Shown here: positions 1 through 9,278 of the stretch, piece after piece
Layout: every line of letters starts with the position of its first letter
Position numbering within the stretch: position 1 is the first letter of the stretch
Source: Opitutus sp. GAS368
GTDB taxonomy: Bacteria > Verrucomicrobiota > Verrucomicrobiia > Chthoniobacterales > Chthoniobacteraceae
NCBI GenBank assembly: GCA_943329925.2
Contig: CALQFT020000005.1
Location: 1-58,352 of the forward strand
DNA: 58,352 bases
Direction of reading: 5' to 3'
Notes under the pieces: model-generated
What the model saw: only the letters and a program-made list of their open reading frames with translations
The model's database searches: none
Told to the model about the DNA's origin: nothing
Made by a program: the position numbers and the translations under genes

Positions 1-282
1 AAAAAAGACCCTGTCCACGCGGATGCCATTGCGCGAGTTTAGAGACAGCTTGTGAGCTCCTTTGCCCTTGAGTGCCTCCTCGTGTAACCTCGCCCTTTCC
101 TCCTGATCCACGGGTCTTCCAAGCACGCCTTCATAGACATCCGGGACGCAGATGGGTGCCGGGGCCGCATTCGAAGCTTGTGGTAGGTTCCGGTCGCCGG
201 GCGGGGCGGCTGGTAAGGCGGCGAAGAAGGCCAGCAGCGCGGTCAGGAGCACGGTGAGGATGAAGTTGATGGCGCGTTTCAT
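1..282 (-). CDS. Small exported protein, partial (open at left window edge)
   Basis: Reverse complement from ATG at 282 gives MKRAINFILTVLLTALLAFFAALPAAPPGDRNLPQ...NSRNGIRVDRVFF with no stop to base 1; N-terminal signal peptide. Not in the ORF track because it runs off the edge. Confidence 0.7.
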   Translation of the reverse strand, partial: MKRAINFILTVLLTALLAFFAALPAAPPGDRNLPQASNAAPAPICVPDVYEGVLGRPVDQEERARLHEEALKGKGAHKLSLNSRNGIRVDRVFF

Positions 283-285
283 GGT

Positions 286-1884
286 CTATTTCTCGCTTTT
301 CTTCGTGGAGGAAATCTCTCCGATCTTCGCGTCACCACCGACCGAAATGGGATTCGGCACATCGGAGGTCATGACGTTGTCGAGTTGGAGTTGGCCGATG
401 TCGCCGATGTCGTGCTGGAGCACGCTCTTGAGTCGGTTGACCGTAATGTTCGAGAGGTGGAGCCGGTTGATCTTTGGGATGATTTCCAGCGAGGCCTGAG
501 CGCCCGGCCAGCCGCGACTGTCCAAAGGCACATTGCCGTAATTAGTCGGGTTCGGTTTCGTCTGGCTGGTCCCGACGCGAAGGTAGTTCTTCAATTTGGT
601 CTTATCGGGATCAGTCCGAATCAGTGCCCCGTCGATTGGCACTTCTTTGGCCCGGTAGAGAGTCACATCCCTCACCGCCAGGAGATCAACCTGCCCATCG
701 ACCTGAATGACCGGCGCTTTGGCGGAGTGGGGATCTTTCTGATAAATCTGCATCCCCTCCACGCTGAGCACATCGATTGCCCCGTGCGGTTGAACCCAAA
801 TCACCGGGCGGCTGTCCACAGGCATCTGGCTGTGGATATTGCGGAGGGTGAGTTGCTCGAAGTGACCGGCGAGGAAAAACACAAACGGGAGCGGCCCATA
901 GTCTGGTTTCAGGGGCCGCATATCGATGTTCTCAAAAGTAATCCGGCCAAAATCGCCTCCTGATCTCCAGTGAGGCTGGAGAAAAAATCCATACTTGCTG
1001 AAATGTCCCTGTACATTGCGGATGGAGACCCGATCCACTCGTGATTGGCGGGATAGAATGCGAATCGCGTTTTCGGCGCCATCAATCTGCACTCCGTCGA
1101 TATCGACATCTGTGATCGGCCCGAAGCTCGCGTAGGGTCCAAAGCCGTCGTTGCGCACGAACTCCTCCGCCTGATTCCAATCAACATGACCGTCGTCCGC
1201 GTTGAGGGCGATGAAATCATCACCCGTCACGCCCCGGATGTTCCTCATGCTCAAGAACCGGCCGGGGCCGCACAGGTGTAGGCCGTCTTGATGTGGGCGC
1301 TTGGGCTCCGTGTGGTTGTCGAGATCGATGTTCTCGAACACGGCGCGCTGCCAGTTCGTCATCAACAACGCGAAGGTGGTTGCATTCGTGATGGTGACAT
1401 CGCGAAACGTCACCTGCTCGACACCGAACAGGGCAAACCCCGTCACCCACCCGCGTCCGGGCACGTCGTGGGCCTGTTTCGCGCCGTTGCCGTTGTAGGT
1501 GCCTCCGAGGAACGCGATGTTGTGGTTCTTGCGCTCTGTGAGCGAGGGATCAGCGTTGCGGATGATCGGCTCGTCCACATGATCGGCGAGGAAGAAACCG
1601 CAATCGCTCGTGAGGCACTCGATGGTGGTGTTGGAATGGACCTTCAGCCCCTTCACGAGAATCGGGCCATCTACGACGAGTTTCAGCGAACCGAGCTCCG
1701 GTGCGCGGTCGAGGATGCCCTGGATGAGCGCCGTGTCATCCGTGCCGCCGCCTTTGGTGACGTCACTATCGAGCTTCGCGCCCGCCTCGCTGGCGATGAC
1801 GATGCGGGAGTCGTGAGCTGACGCGGCGTGCAGCAATGCTAGCGGCGCGAGCAAGGTAGTGATGAATGTGAGGATGAGTTTCAT
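286..1884 (-). CDS. Exported right-handed beta-helix (pectin lyase fold / GH28-like) protein
   Basis: 532 aa; signal peptide MKLILTFITTLLAPLALLHA; repeated strand motifs (FRDVTITNAT, MRNIRGVTGDDFIALNADDG, VSIRNVQGHFS, ITFENIDM) typical of pectate-lyase/GH28-like folds. Confidence 0.8.
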   Translation of the reverse strand: MKLILTFITTLLAPLALLHAASAHDSRIVIASEAGAKLDSDVTKGGGTDDTALIQGILDRAPELGSLKLVVDGPILVKGLKVHSNTTIECLTSDCGFFLADHVDEPIIRNADPSLTERKNHNIAFLGGTYNGNGAKQAHDVPGRGWVTGFALFGVEQVTFRDVTITNATTFALLMTNWQRAVFENIDLDNHTEPKRPHQDGLHLCGPGRFLSMRNIRGVTGDDFIALNADDGHVDWNQAEEFVRNDGFGPYASFGPITDVDIDGVQIDGAENAIRILSRQSRVDRVSIRNVQGHFSKYGFFLQPHWRSGGDFGRITFENIDMRPLKPDYGPLPFVFFLAGHFEQLTLRNIHSQMPVDSRPVIWVQPHGAIDVLSVEGMQIYQKDPHSAKAPVIQVDGQVDLLAVRDVTLYRAKEVPIDGALIRTDPDKTKLKNYLRVGTSQTKPNPTNYGNVPLDSRGWPGAQASLEIIPKINRLHLSNITVNRLKSVLQHDIGDIGQLQLDNVMTSDVPNPISVGGDAKIGEISSTKKSEK

Positions 1885-1894
1885 AGTTTGGCGA

Positions 1895-3334
1895 TTACTG
1901 GAGCTTCTCCACCATCAGGATTCCCCACGGGTTCAGTGCGGGGACTGACACAAGAGTCCATGCGCCTTCGGTGGTCGTGGTGAGGGTAGTTTCGCGAATG
2001 AGGCTGCGGTAGTTCTTGTCCTTCTCGGCCTTTGCATGCAGCGCGGCGTCATAGGGGAGTGGCTCGCGCAGCGTCACCTTGATCGCATTCGTTCCGAAGA
2101 ACCGCGCGCTGGGCAGGCAGACTGTCGAGGCCGCGCCTTGCTCCCGTTCGACGAGGTGGATGACCACGGGCGCGTTGGCATCGCCGGGTTTGGCGCGGAG
2201 GAAGGCGCTGAGCTTGCCGCTGCCGCCTTCGATACGCACGGGCGCATCGTCGCCGAAGCGCGTGTCCTGCAAATCATAGCCGCCGACGGCTGCCTCTTCG
2301 TAGCCATCAAGGACGTCCGCATTGGCTCGGACGAAGCCGGTGAGGTCGGCGAACTTCTCTTGTGCGATGAAGATGCGGGGCAGCTTTTGAATGGGAATGC
2401 GTGGCACTCTCGTCACCGGATCGAGCACGACGTTCTGGAACTGGTCCCATGGCACGATATACAGATTGCCCGTGGCGTAGCTCGTCGCCCAGATCCAGCG
2501 GTAGTCCTCGGCAGGCCGGTCTTCCTGGCCGGTGAGCACGAAGAGCTTCTTCTCCTTGCGCGCGGCGAGGCCGATCTCGCGGATGCGGCTCGGGCTGATG
2601 ACTTCCTTCGTCCCGTCCATGGATCGAAAACGCACCTCGGTCATGCGGTAGTCGAACACCTGCATGAAAGGCGGATCCGTGTGGCAGTTCGTGCTGAAGG
2701 TCAGTTTGCGGCCCGCGTGCTTTTCGATCTCGGTGCGTGCCCAGCGGTGGAACTCCAACAGATGGGCGTCGGGGATGGCGTCACGGCGGCCCTTCTTGCC
2801 CCAGTCGAAAAAGCCCTCATCCGGGTCATCGCGTTGAAAGCTGGAGACGCCCAGGTCCGCCAACCGCTTTGCACGATCGAGGTAAAGACGGCGGTACTCT
2901 GGGTTCGCGTTGTCGGCGCGGAAGGGGGGCTTGTCGCTTTGCCCATTCGTCCCGATGGGTCTGTTGTCGCGGTCACGCAGGGCTAGGGCTGGATCGACCA
3001 AGGTCATGCCGAGGCTGCCCTGGAACTCCCAGCCCTTTGCTTGGACGCTCTTGATGAAGGATTCATCTTCAATGTAAGACCACACTCCGCGCGTGATGTG
3101 AAAGTCGCTTCCGGCGGCGAGCATTTGCGCCGCAGTAAGGCCTTTCGCATCGAGCCTGAATAGCCGCAAGCAGACATCGCTAAGCTTCGGCATTTCGGGT
3201 GTGAAGCCGGAGGGCTGGGCGATTTGGCTAAAAGTGGCGTCAAGGGCAACGAAGGAATCTGCGGATTCTCTCGCGTGCAGCACGGCCAGCGGAGCGAGCA
3301 CCATGGCGATTATTAATTTGAGGGTGAGTTTCAT
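1895..3334 (-). CDS. Exported TIM-barrel-like putative glycoside hydrolase
   Basis: Track ORF 1895..3376; likely start at ATG 3334 (MKLTLKLIIAMVLAPLAVLHA signal peptide). Internal FQRDDPDEGFFDW and family-like acidic motifs; no specific family recognised. Confidence 0.6.
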   Translation of the reverse strand: MKLTLKLIIAMVLAPLAVLHARESADSFVALDATFSQIAQPSGFTPEMPKLSDVCLRLFRLDAKGLTAAQMLAAGSDFHITRGVWSYIEDESFIKSVQAKGWEFQGSLGMTLVDPALALRDRDNRPIGTNGQSDKPPFRADNANPEYRRLYLDRAKRLADLGVSSFQRDDPDEGFFDWGKKGRRDAIPDAHLLEFHRWARTEIEKHAGRKLTFSTNCHTDPPFMQVFDYRMTEVRFRSMDGTKEVISPSRIREIGLAARKEKKLFVLTGQEDRPAEDYRWIWATSYATGNLYIVPWDQFQNVVLDPVTRVPRIPIQKLPRIFIAQEKFADLTGFVRANADVLDGYEEAAVGGYDLQDTRFGDDAPVRIEGGSGKLSAFLRAKPGDANAPVVIHLVEREQGAASTVCLPSARFFGTNAIKVTLREPLPYDAALHAKAEKDKNYRSLIRETTLTTTTEGAWTLVSVPALNPWGILMVEKLQ

Positions 3335-3385
3335 GGCTATGTCAGAGTCTTGAAGGTGAAGCGAGTGTGGTCTCATTGAGTGAAA

Positions 3386-4444
3386 TCATGGCAATGCTTG
3401 GCTCCTCCGATTGGACACCGGCTTGCGGATGCTGACGAACGCACGCACATCATCCATAAAGTGCCCGGCGAAGGTCACGTGGTCGGGCGGTGTTGACAGA
3501 CTCTCACCACTCTCAGGTTTGGGGCTAAAGGACACCTTCAACAACACCATCTCCGTCCCTGGAGGCAGCAGCAGACGCGTGGAAGCACTCTGCCAGGTGG
3601 CCGGATCACGGTCCAATGGACGGCACATCCCGACGCTGTGCGCCAGCGCATCTTCCATCAGACTTTCTTCCGTGGGAAAACTTGGGCCAAGTGCCCAAAG
3701 GGTGACCACCCCGTCATAGCGCTCCGCATCTGGGAAAGGCGCTGCATTGAATAGAGCCGACAACGTCATCACCACCTCACCGCCGTCCGCCTCGCGCAGA
3801 AAAGGCCGCACATCAACAACACGCATCAGATCGCCTTGCAGGCTTGGTTTTGAGGACGTCTTGCCTTCAAAGTCGGAACGCAGCAAGCGAACCATCCGAT
3901 TGCCGTCCTTGGGCTTCACTCCCTGCTGCGGGCCGACGATTTCCGAAAAGTCTCCACTCCACTGGTTCAGTTCCTGCGGCACGCCCGTGACCAGGGGTGC
4001 AGGTCCGCTCTCAAAGCTTTCCTTCAAGATCGACACCACTTTTTCCAACGAACGCCCGACAAACCCAAATACCATCGACGCGCTGAGCAATCCGAATAGC
4101 AGCCCCGCCGCAGCCGTCGTGACCGGTCTCCAGGAGAACCAGCGGACTTTCACGCGGGACTGGGGTTGCGCCCGCACCAGATGGAGCACACTGCTCGCGA
4201 GATCGTCTGCGGGGAAGTCATTCGTGACGGCCGTCGAGAGGCCAAGGGCGTCATGCATTTCCAGCCAGCGCGGACCGGCGGCCTGCACTGCTTTGATCAT
4301 GCCCAGCATTCGGATTTCTTCCACGCACTCGGCTAGGAACGCCGCATCGTTTTCGAGAAGCTGAAGAAGACGCAGGCGCTCGGCATCGGAAACATCCGCG
4401 CCGCCAGTCCATGCTTGGAGAAAGGTTTGGAGGTCTGAATTCAT
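3386..4444 (-). CDS. Anti-sigma factor-like membrane protein
   Basis: Track ORF 3386..4615; start at 4444 (MNSDLQTFLQAWTGGADVSDAERLRLLQLLENDAAFLAECVEEI) gives an anti-sigma-like N-terminus, one TM segment (AAAGLLFGLLSASMVFGFVG) and an extracytoplasmic domain; overlaps the sigma gene stop (TGATG). Confidence 0.7.
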   Translation of the reverse strand: MNSDLQTFLQAWTGGADVSDAERLRLLQLLENDAAFLAECVEEIRMLGMIKAVQAAGPRWLEMHDALGLSTAVTNDFPADDLASSVLHLVRAQPQSRVKVRWFSWRPVTTAAAGLLFGLLSASMVFGFVGRSLEKVVSILKESFESGPAPLVTGVPQELNQWSGDFSEIVGPQQGVKPKDGNRMVRLLRSDFEGKTSSKPSLQGDLMRVVDVRPFLREADGGEVVMTLSALFNAAPFPDAERYDGVVTLWALGPSFPTEESLMEDALAHSVGMCRPLDRDPATWQSASTRLLLPPGTEMVLLKVSFSPKPESGESLSTPPDHVTFAGHFMDDVRAFVSIRKPVSNRRSQALP

Positions 4445-5019
4445 CAATGGGCTTCCTTGTTTATGCAGTCGCGCAGGAGTTGATTGGCACGGTAGTGAAG
4501 CTGGTAGATCGCAGGCACGGTGGTTTGGAGGTCCTCGGCTAGCGCGGCAGGACGCGCGCCTTCGAGGCCCGCATGGACCACTCGACGTAGCTTTTCCGGC
4601 AGACGGGAGATGCAATGCAGCAGCCGCTCGAGGCGACCACCCTCGTCCAGATGCGCAGCAGCCTCGAGTTCCTGCTCCGCGAGGCGGACCACCTCCGCCT
4701 GAAAGCGCTCCGTCGCACCGGCACGGCGCTGTTGGCTGCGAAAGTGCGTGAGAAGACGGTTCCGGGCAATGCCTCGCAGCCAGGTCCCAAAATCTCCGCC
4801 ACGACGGAAGCTGCCAAGGTCCCGCCAGGCCGTTATGAACACCTCCTGCGCCAAATCATCCGCCTCCGCGATGTTATAGAGCTGCCCGGCGATATAACTG
4901 CGCAGCATCAGTTCATACCGCCTCACTACCTGCAGATACAAATCCGTCTCGCCGCGTTCAATGCGGTTGAGCAGTGTGGTGAGATTGGTTTCGTCGGCGT
5001 TCATGCGGTATGCGTGCAA
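4444..5019 (-). CDS. ECF sigma-70 family RNA polymerase sigma factor
   Basis: 191 aa with region 2 (AEADDLAQEVFITAWRDLGSFRRGGDFGTWLRGIARNRLL) and region 4-like C-terminus. Confidence 0.88.
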   Translation of the reverse strand: MHAYRMNADETNLTTLLNRIERGETDLYLQVVRRYELMLRSYIAGQLYNIAEADDLAQEVFITAWRDLGSFRRGGDFGTWLRGIARNRLLTHFRSQQRRAGATERFQAEVVRLAEQELEAAAHLDEGGRLERLLHCISRLPEKLRRVVHAGLEGARPAALAEDLQTTVPAIYQLHYRANQLLRDCINKEAH

Positions 5020-5354
5020 GCTTTCTTCGGATATGTGCCAGAGCAGGTCCCGATCTCACAAAAAAAATCACAGTCATCCCACAGCCTGGGGAAAACGGGG
5101 GATTTAAGGGAAGTATACAGCGGAACGGCGGCGGAGTAGGAATGGAGTGTCAGTGAACACTCCATTTGCACCACTATTTCGAACACCGGCATTTTAGGCG
5201 GAAGAAACAATGCTTGCCTCGGTTTTGAGGCTGGCATCCGCGAAAAATGCACTTTTTTAGCGCGCCCCACGACGATACCTCGAGCGCGAACTGCTGGATG
5301 GAGCCAAAAGCGAACTCATCTAGAATTGACTTCGATGCGTTCGCGCCTACGGAA

Positions 5355-5373
5355 GGGGAGCCTGAGGCTCCCC
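5355..5373. terminator. Perfect 8-bp stem, 3-nt loop hairpin (GGGGAGCC-TGA-GGCTCCCC)
   Basis: Direct reading; lies just downstream (minus strand) of the AraC remnant stop codon at 5381-5383. Confidence 0.5.
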
Positions 5374-5380
5374 CAATAAT

Positions 5381-5468
5381 TCACCTGTGCTCGCCGGGCG
5401 TCTTGCCTGTGTATTTCAGGAAGACTTGGCTGCAATACTGGGCGGAGGAAAAGCCGCATGAAATCCCG
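5381..5468 (-). pseudogene. C-terminal remnant of an AraC-family transcriptional regulator
   Basis: Minus strand reads GISCGFSSAQYCSQVFLKYTGKTPGEHR-stop, matching the AraC HTH consensus CGFSSxxYFSRVFKKYTGKTPxEYR; upstream frame has no AraC-like sequence. Confidence 0.7.
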
Positions 5469-5823
5469 AAGCCCCTTTTTCTGTCTCCCATTCTTTTGTC
5501 TTCTCATCACGGCATTGCTCGCTGCGGATGATCCATCCTCGCGCATCCAGAGCATGGCGGCGCGACGTGGCAGGAAGTGCTGACCATCGATTCCGACGCG
5601 GGCGGTGCGGTGCTGGCCTTTGATCCTGAGCTATGGGCGTGGTTGTGATGGAAGAGGATGACCAGACGTCCATCGGTGCTGGCTGGCATTGTGAACCGGG
5701 CAACAACAGTACTGGAGGCACATCCCCGTTTTTTTAAGGCCTCAACGCTGCTCAGAGGTACGCGAATGGCAGAGTGCTTTAACCGCCGCCCTCTGGAAGA
5801 CAGACAAAACGGACTTTAACTCA

Positions 5824-6726
5824 CTACGGAGCCTCGGCTTTGAGAAGCGCTTTGGCAAAGCGGTTACCAACCTCGAGGGTGCCCTTCCCAGTAAAATGCG
5901 TTTGGCTTGGGAGCAATGTCTCTGCCCCGTCCGTGTCGACATACGCGCAAAATTTGTCATTCGCAGCGTGCGCTTTTTGCGCAGCGATTACCTCCGCCAC
6001 ATACGGGTTTTTGTCATTCCCAAAGTGCACATTAACCCCCACCAAACAGCGCAACTCTGGCGCCCCGATTTCTCTACGAAGCGCCCCGAGCATTTCCGAA
6101 AGCGCTTGCTGATACTTTGGCGCATCCTTCGCATTTGAGTCGCTTTCTCCCTGAACCCAGACCAAAGCCCTTGGATGTAAGGTAACCCCCGCCTCTGCTG
6201 CAGCGGCAATCGCAGCTTTTGCTTCTGTCACAAGCGCCCGGTAGCAGGCACCACCCGCCCCCGGATCATTCGCGTTCCAATCTTTGCTCAATCCCGTTCC
6301 GCTGAAGGCGACCTTCACAACAGCCAGTGCCTTGGGTTGTTGACGCTGAAGCTCCCGCGCCAACCCCATCTCGGGGCCAAAACCACCGCCAGCATTTTTG
6401 AAATTTCCATACTGCCGTCCTAGGCCTTCGGCCGGAACATCCTCGGGAGGTGCAGTTTTTGAAATAGGATTTCCACGGGGCTGTATTTGCAATGTGCTCC
6501 ACTTTCGGCTGCTCGTCGAATCATGCTCGTCGGGAGGCGGATCCCCCACACGCCACCAGAACATCACTTGTTTGTCCGTGGGATCTTCCAAAAGCGTCTC
6601 AGGATAAGCGTCATACCCAACGGCATTGGATTGTCCGGCTACAAGGATGAGATCACGGGACTCCGCGGCTAACAGCGAGACGGATGTCGCTAACAACAGA
6701 GACAGCAGTGAGGAAAAGGGGTTCAT
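5824..6726 (-). CDS. Exported sialate O-acetylesterase-like SGNH esterase (DUF303/CE6-like)
   Basis: 300 aa; signal peptide; DLILVAGQSNAVGY block, GFGPEMGLARELQ, ALVWVQGESDSN. Confidence 0.85.
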   Translation of the reverse strand: MNPFSSLLSLLLATSVSLLAAESRDLILVAGQSNAVGYDAYPETLLEDPTDKQVMFWWRVGDPPPDEHDSTSSRKWSTLQIQPRGNPISKTAPPEDVPAEGLGRQYGNFKNAGGGFGPEMGLARELQRQQPKALAVVKVAFSGTGLSKDWNANDPGAGGACYRALVTEAKAAIAAAAEAGVTLHPRALVWVQGESDSNAKDAPKYQQALSEMLGALRREIGAPELRCLVGVNVHFGNDKNPYVAEVIAAQKAHAANDKFCAYVDTDGAETLLPSQTHFTGKGTLEVGNRFAKALLKAEAP

Positions 6727-6852
6727 AGTGGGTGCTTCCCAAGGGGTTCGCCGCGCTCGTTAAGTGCAGCCATGTAGGCTTCATAAACGAACTTGAGGTC
6801 TAATGTTGTGATGGTAATGGAAGACTTCATGCCCAGTGATCTACGCCAGACT

Positions 6853-7998
6853 CTACGGCAGCCACCCGGGATTCTGATCTAGAGACACTGAGCAGACTCG
6901 GGCAGAAAGTTGGATTGATTCTCCTCCTTGACCGACAATCCAGCCTTTAGTGGCTCCTGTGTCATCCAGAACAGTTTCCAACTTCCGGGCATCATGGGGG
7001 TTTGTGCCGCTGTTGGCCTTTACTTCCACCACAATCTTCTCACTACCCCGGTCAAGAACCAGATCCGCCTCCTGACCGGTGGCGGTGCGCCAAAAAAAGA
7101 ACTGGGTAAAAGGATGCAGCATGCGTTCTCGACGAATCAGATCTTCAACCACAAATCCCTCCCAGCTTGATCCTCGAATGGGGTGGTTGTGCAGGTCCTC
7201 AAGGGTTCCAATATTGAGCAGATGGTGCAGAAGACCAGTATCGCGGATGAATACCCGTGGAGCTTTTACAAGGCGTTTACGGATATTGCAGAAGTACGGA
7301 GGCAGACGGCGTATGCAGAAAATACCCTCCAATAAATCCAAGCCATGCTGGACCGTGTGGTAATTGACACCAAGCGAGTTCCCGAGGGCAGAGAGGTTTA
7401 ACAAGCCGCCTTGCTGGGCAGCCAGCATGGTGAGCAGTCTTCGTAAAAACAACGCATCGGGCCGAAAGCCGTAGGCTGCAAGGTCACGCTGAAGCACTGT
7501 GCCGAGATAGGGCTCCCACCAGTTGCGAAAATCTCCACGGAGTGCTTCTGGAAATCCCCCGGAGAGCCAGTGCTTGGAAACATCCCAACCGGTTTCCAGC
7601 GGTGTCAGTGGATCGAGTTCCAAAAGCCCCACACGCCCAGCAAGCGACTCAGAAACTCCCCTTATGAGGGCAGGTTGGGCAGACCCAAGAATGCAAAAAT
7701 GACACTTCCGGTCACCTCTCCGTGAGTCGATGGCTCCCCTGAGTGCAGAAAAAAGAGAGGGAACAGTCTGAGCCTCGTCAAGAATGGTCATGTCCCTGAG
7801 CAGTTCCAGTTCATGAGCAGGGTCTTCTGAGAACCTAAGATTAACGAGAGGGGACTCGACATCCTTGTAGCTGGCTTCAGGGAAAGAAGTCCGTGCCAGA
7901 GTGGTTTTGCCGACTTGTCGAGGGCCGACAACCACTACTGCTGGGAACTGATTGGCCAACTCCCGCAACCGTGATTCTGCTAGGCGTTTCCAGTTCAT
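6853..7998 (-). CDS. AAA+ ATPase with DUF4143 C-terminal domain
   Basis: 381 aa; Walker A GPRQVGKTTLAR, Walker B-like MTILDEAQ, C-terminal DUF4143-like region (VEDLIRRERMLHPFTQFFFWRTATGQEADLVLDRGSEKIVVEVKA). Confidence 0.9.
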   Translation of the reverse strand: MNWKRLAESRLRELANQFPAVVVVGPRQVGKTTLARTSFPEASYKDVESPLVNLRFSEDPAHELELLRDMTILDEAQTVPSLFSALRGAIDSRRGDRKCHFCILGSAQPALIRGVSESLAGRVGLLELDPLTPLETGWDVSKHWLSGGFPEALRGDFRNWWEPYLGTVLQRDLAAYGFRPDALFLRRLLTMLAAQQGGLLNLSALGNSLGVNYHTVQHGLDLLEGIFCIRRLPPYFCNIRKRLVKAPRVFIRDTGLLHHLLNIGTLEDLHNHPIRGSSWEGFVVEDLIRRERMLHPFTQFFFWRTATGQEADLVLDRGSEKIVVEVKANSGTNPHDARKLETVLDDTGATKGWIVGQGGESIQLSARVCSVSLDQNPGWLP

Positions 7999-8514
7999 TT
8001 TTGTAAATTAGAGGAGAGAATGCTATTTTGCAAGACCTCGCCCGTGCCTTTAATGAATTCAGAGACCACCGTCCCGCCCGCCCAGACTGAATCACACACG
8101 TCCGAAACTTCAGAGCCCTTGGAGCGGTGCTGTTGGTTACTCGTCCTCCGACACCCCCCTCGCCAAGTTATTCTTAATGCGAGCTGAGACGGACTCTATA
8201 TGTAATCTTCGATCTCATTTCGTAAGGACGCTATATCTTTTGGGACGCTGCCGAGGGGCCAAACTTCGGAGACAATCATTGGGCCCGTCTTCGAAGCGAT
8301 TGAGAAGCCCACAAGAACGTCAGCCTCGGGGCTAAATGAGGACCGTGGAACCGACGTTTTGGGAGTGCCGGGCGAGGGGCCCGTTGACGGCTCGACTAGC
8401 GAAATGGACACCGCCGGACATCCCAGACGTGGACGCCGCTTTATGACTTTGATTATGACTTGGGGTCAAATGTCATTGCTAAATTCACGTAAGTCCTTCT
8501 CGCTGAGAAGGGAG

Positions 8515-8597
8515 TGCCGAAGGTGGGACTCGAACCCACACACCCTTACGGATACCAGATTTTGAGTCTAGCGCGTCTGCCATTCCGCCACTTCGGC
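8515..8597 (-). tRNA. tRNA-Leu (anticodon CAA)
   Basis: Reverse complement GCCGAAGTGGCGGAATGGCAGACGCGCTAGACTCAAAATCTGGTATCCGTAAGGGTGTGTGGGTTCGAGTCCCACCTTCGGCA: 7-bp acceptor stem, CTAGA/TCTGG anticodon stem with CTCAAAA loop, long variable arm, GTTCGAGTC T-loop. CCA not encoded. Confidence 0.96.
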
Positions 8598-8875
8598 TTT
8601 TCTCTGGAAAACGCCCTTTAGCAATTTCCCTTTAGCAATTTCCAAACTCCGCTCCCAGAAGGCACCCTCGACAATGTCTGATGCGCCGAATTGGAACGGA
8701 ACTGAACGTTGAATCGATTTTCGCTCTGATGCAACAATGGAGTGACGATTTTTCTCAAAGTCGGCAGCAATTTCAAAAAAAGTTTCCAGGAACCAGAATC
8801 AAGGTGCCCAGTAAAACTCATAATCCTTTTTGAAATTTCAGGCTTTTCGCCCTCTTACCCCAAGCCCAATCTCTG

Positions 8876-9247
8876 TTGATGCGCCTCCTCCCAGTTATCG
8901 CGACCCTTCTTATGACCGCCTCCACACTGCTAGGGGCCGAGGCCCCGGTTCGCCACGTTGTTTCCTTTAAATTCAAGGCGGACGCCACCGTCGAGCAGGT
9001 ACATGCAATCGAGAGCGCCTTCGCTGCCCTCAAAACGAAGATTCCCCAAATTCAGTCGCTGGAGTGGGGCACGAACGTGAGCGAAGAGAAACTCGACAAA
9101 GGGTTTACGCACATGTGGGTGCTGGGCTTTGCAGACGCTAAAAACCTTAAGGTGTACTTGGATCATCCGGATCATCAGGCGTTTGTTGCACTGCTCAAGC
9201 CGAGCTTGGCAGACGCCTTCGTGGTGGATTTTCAGCGGCGCCCCTAA
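8876..9247 (+). CDS. Exported Dabb-family (stress-responsive alpha/beta-barrel) protein
   Basis: Signal peptide followed by VRHVVSFKFKADATVEQVHAIESAFAALKTKIPQI...THMWVLGFADAKNLKVYLDHPDHQAFV; TTG at 8876 or ATG at 8879. Confidence 0.85.
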   Translation: MMRLLPVIATLLMTASTLLGAEAPVRHVVSFKFKADATVEQVHAIESAFAALKTKIPQIQSLEWGTNVSEEKLDKGFTHMWVLGFADAKNLKVYLDHPDHQAFVALLKPSLADAFVVDFQRRP

Positions 9248-9278
9248 TCCTTATGGGCGGTGGCGGTCCTTGAGTGGC

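Noticed and set aside
2036-2986. 316-aa plus-strand ORF
   Set aside because: Antisense to the exported TIM-barrel-like gene; no motifs, no signal peptide.
8196-8411. 71-aa minus-strand ORF upstream of the tRNA
   Set aside because: No recognisable family, start is uncertain; insufficient evidence to call a gene.
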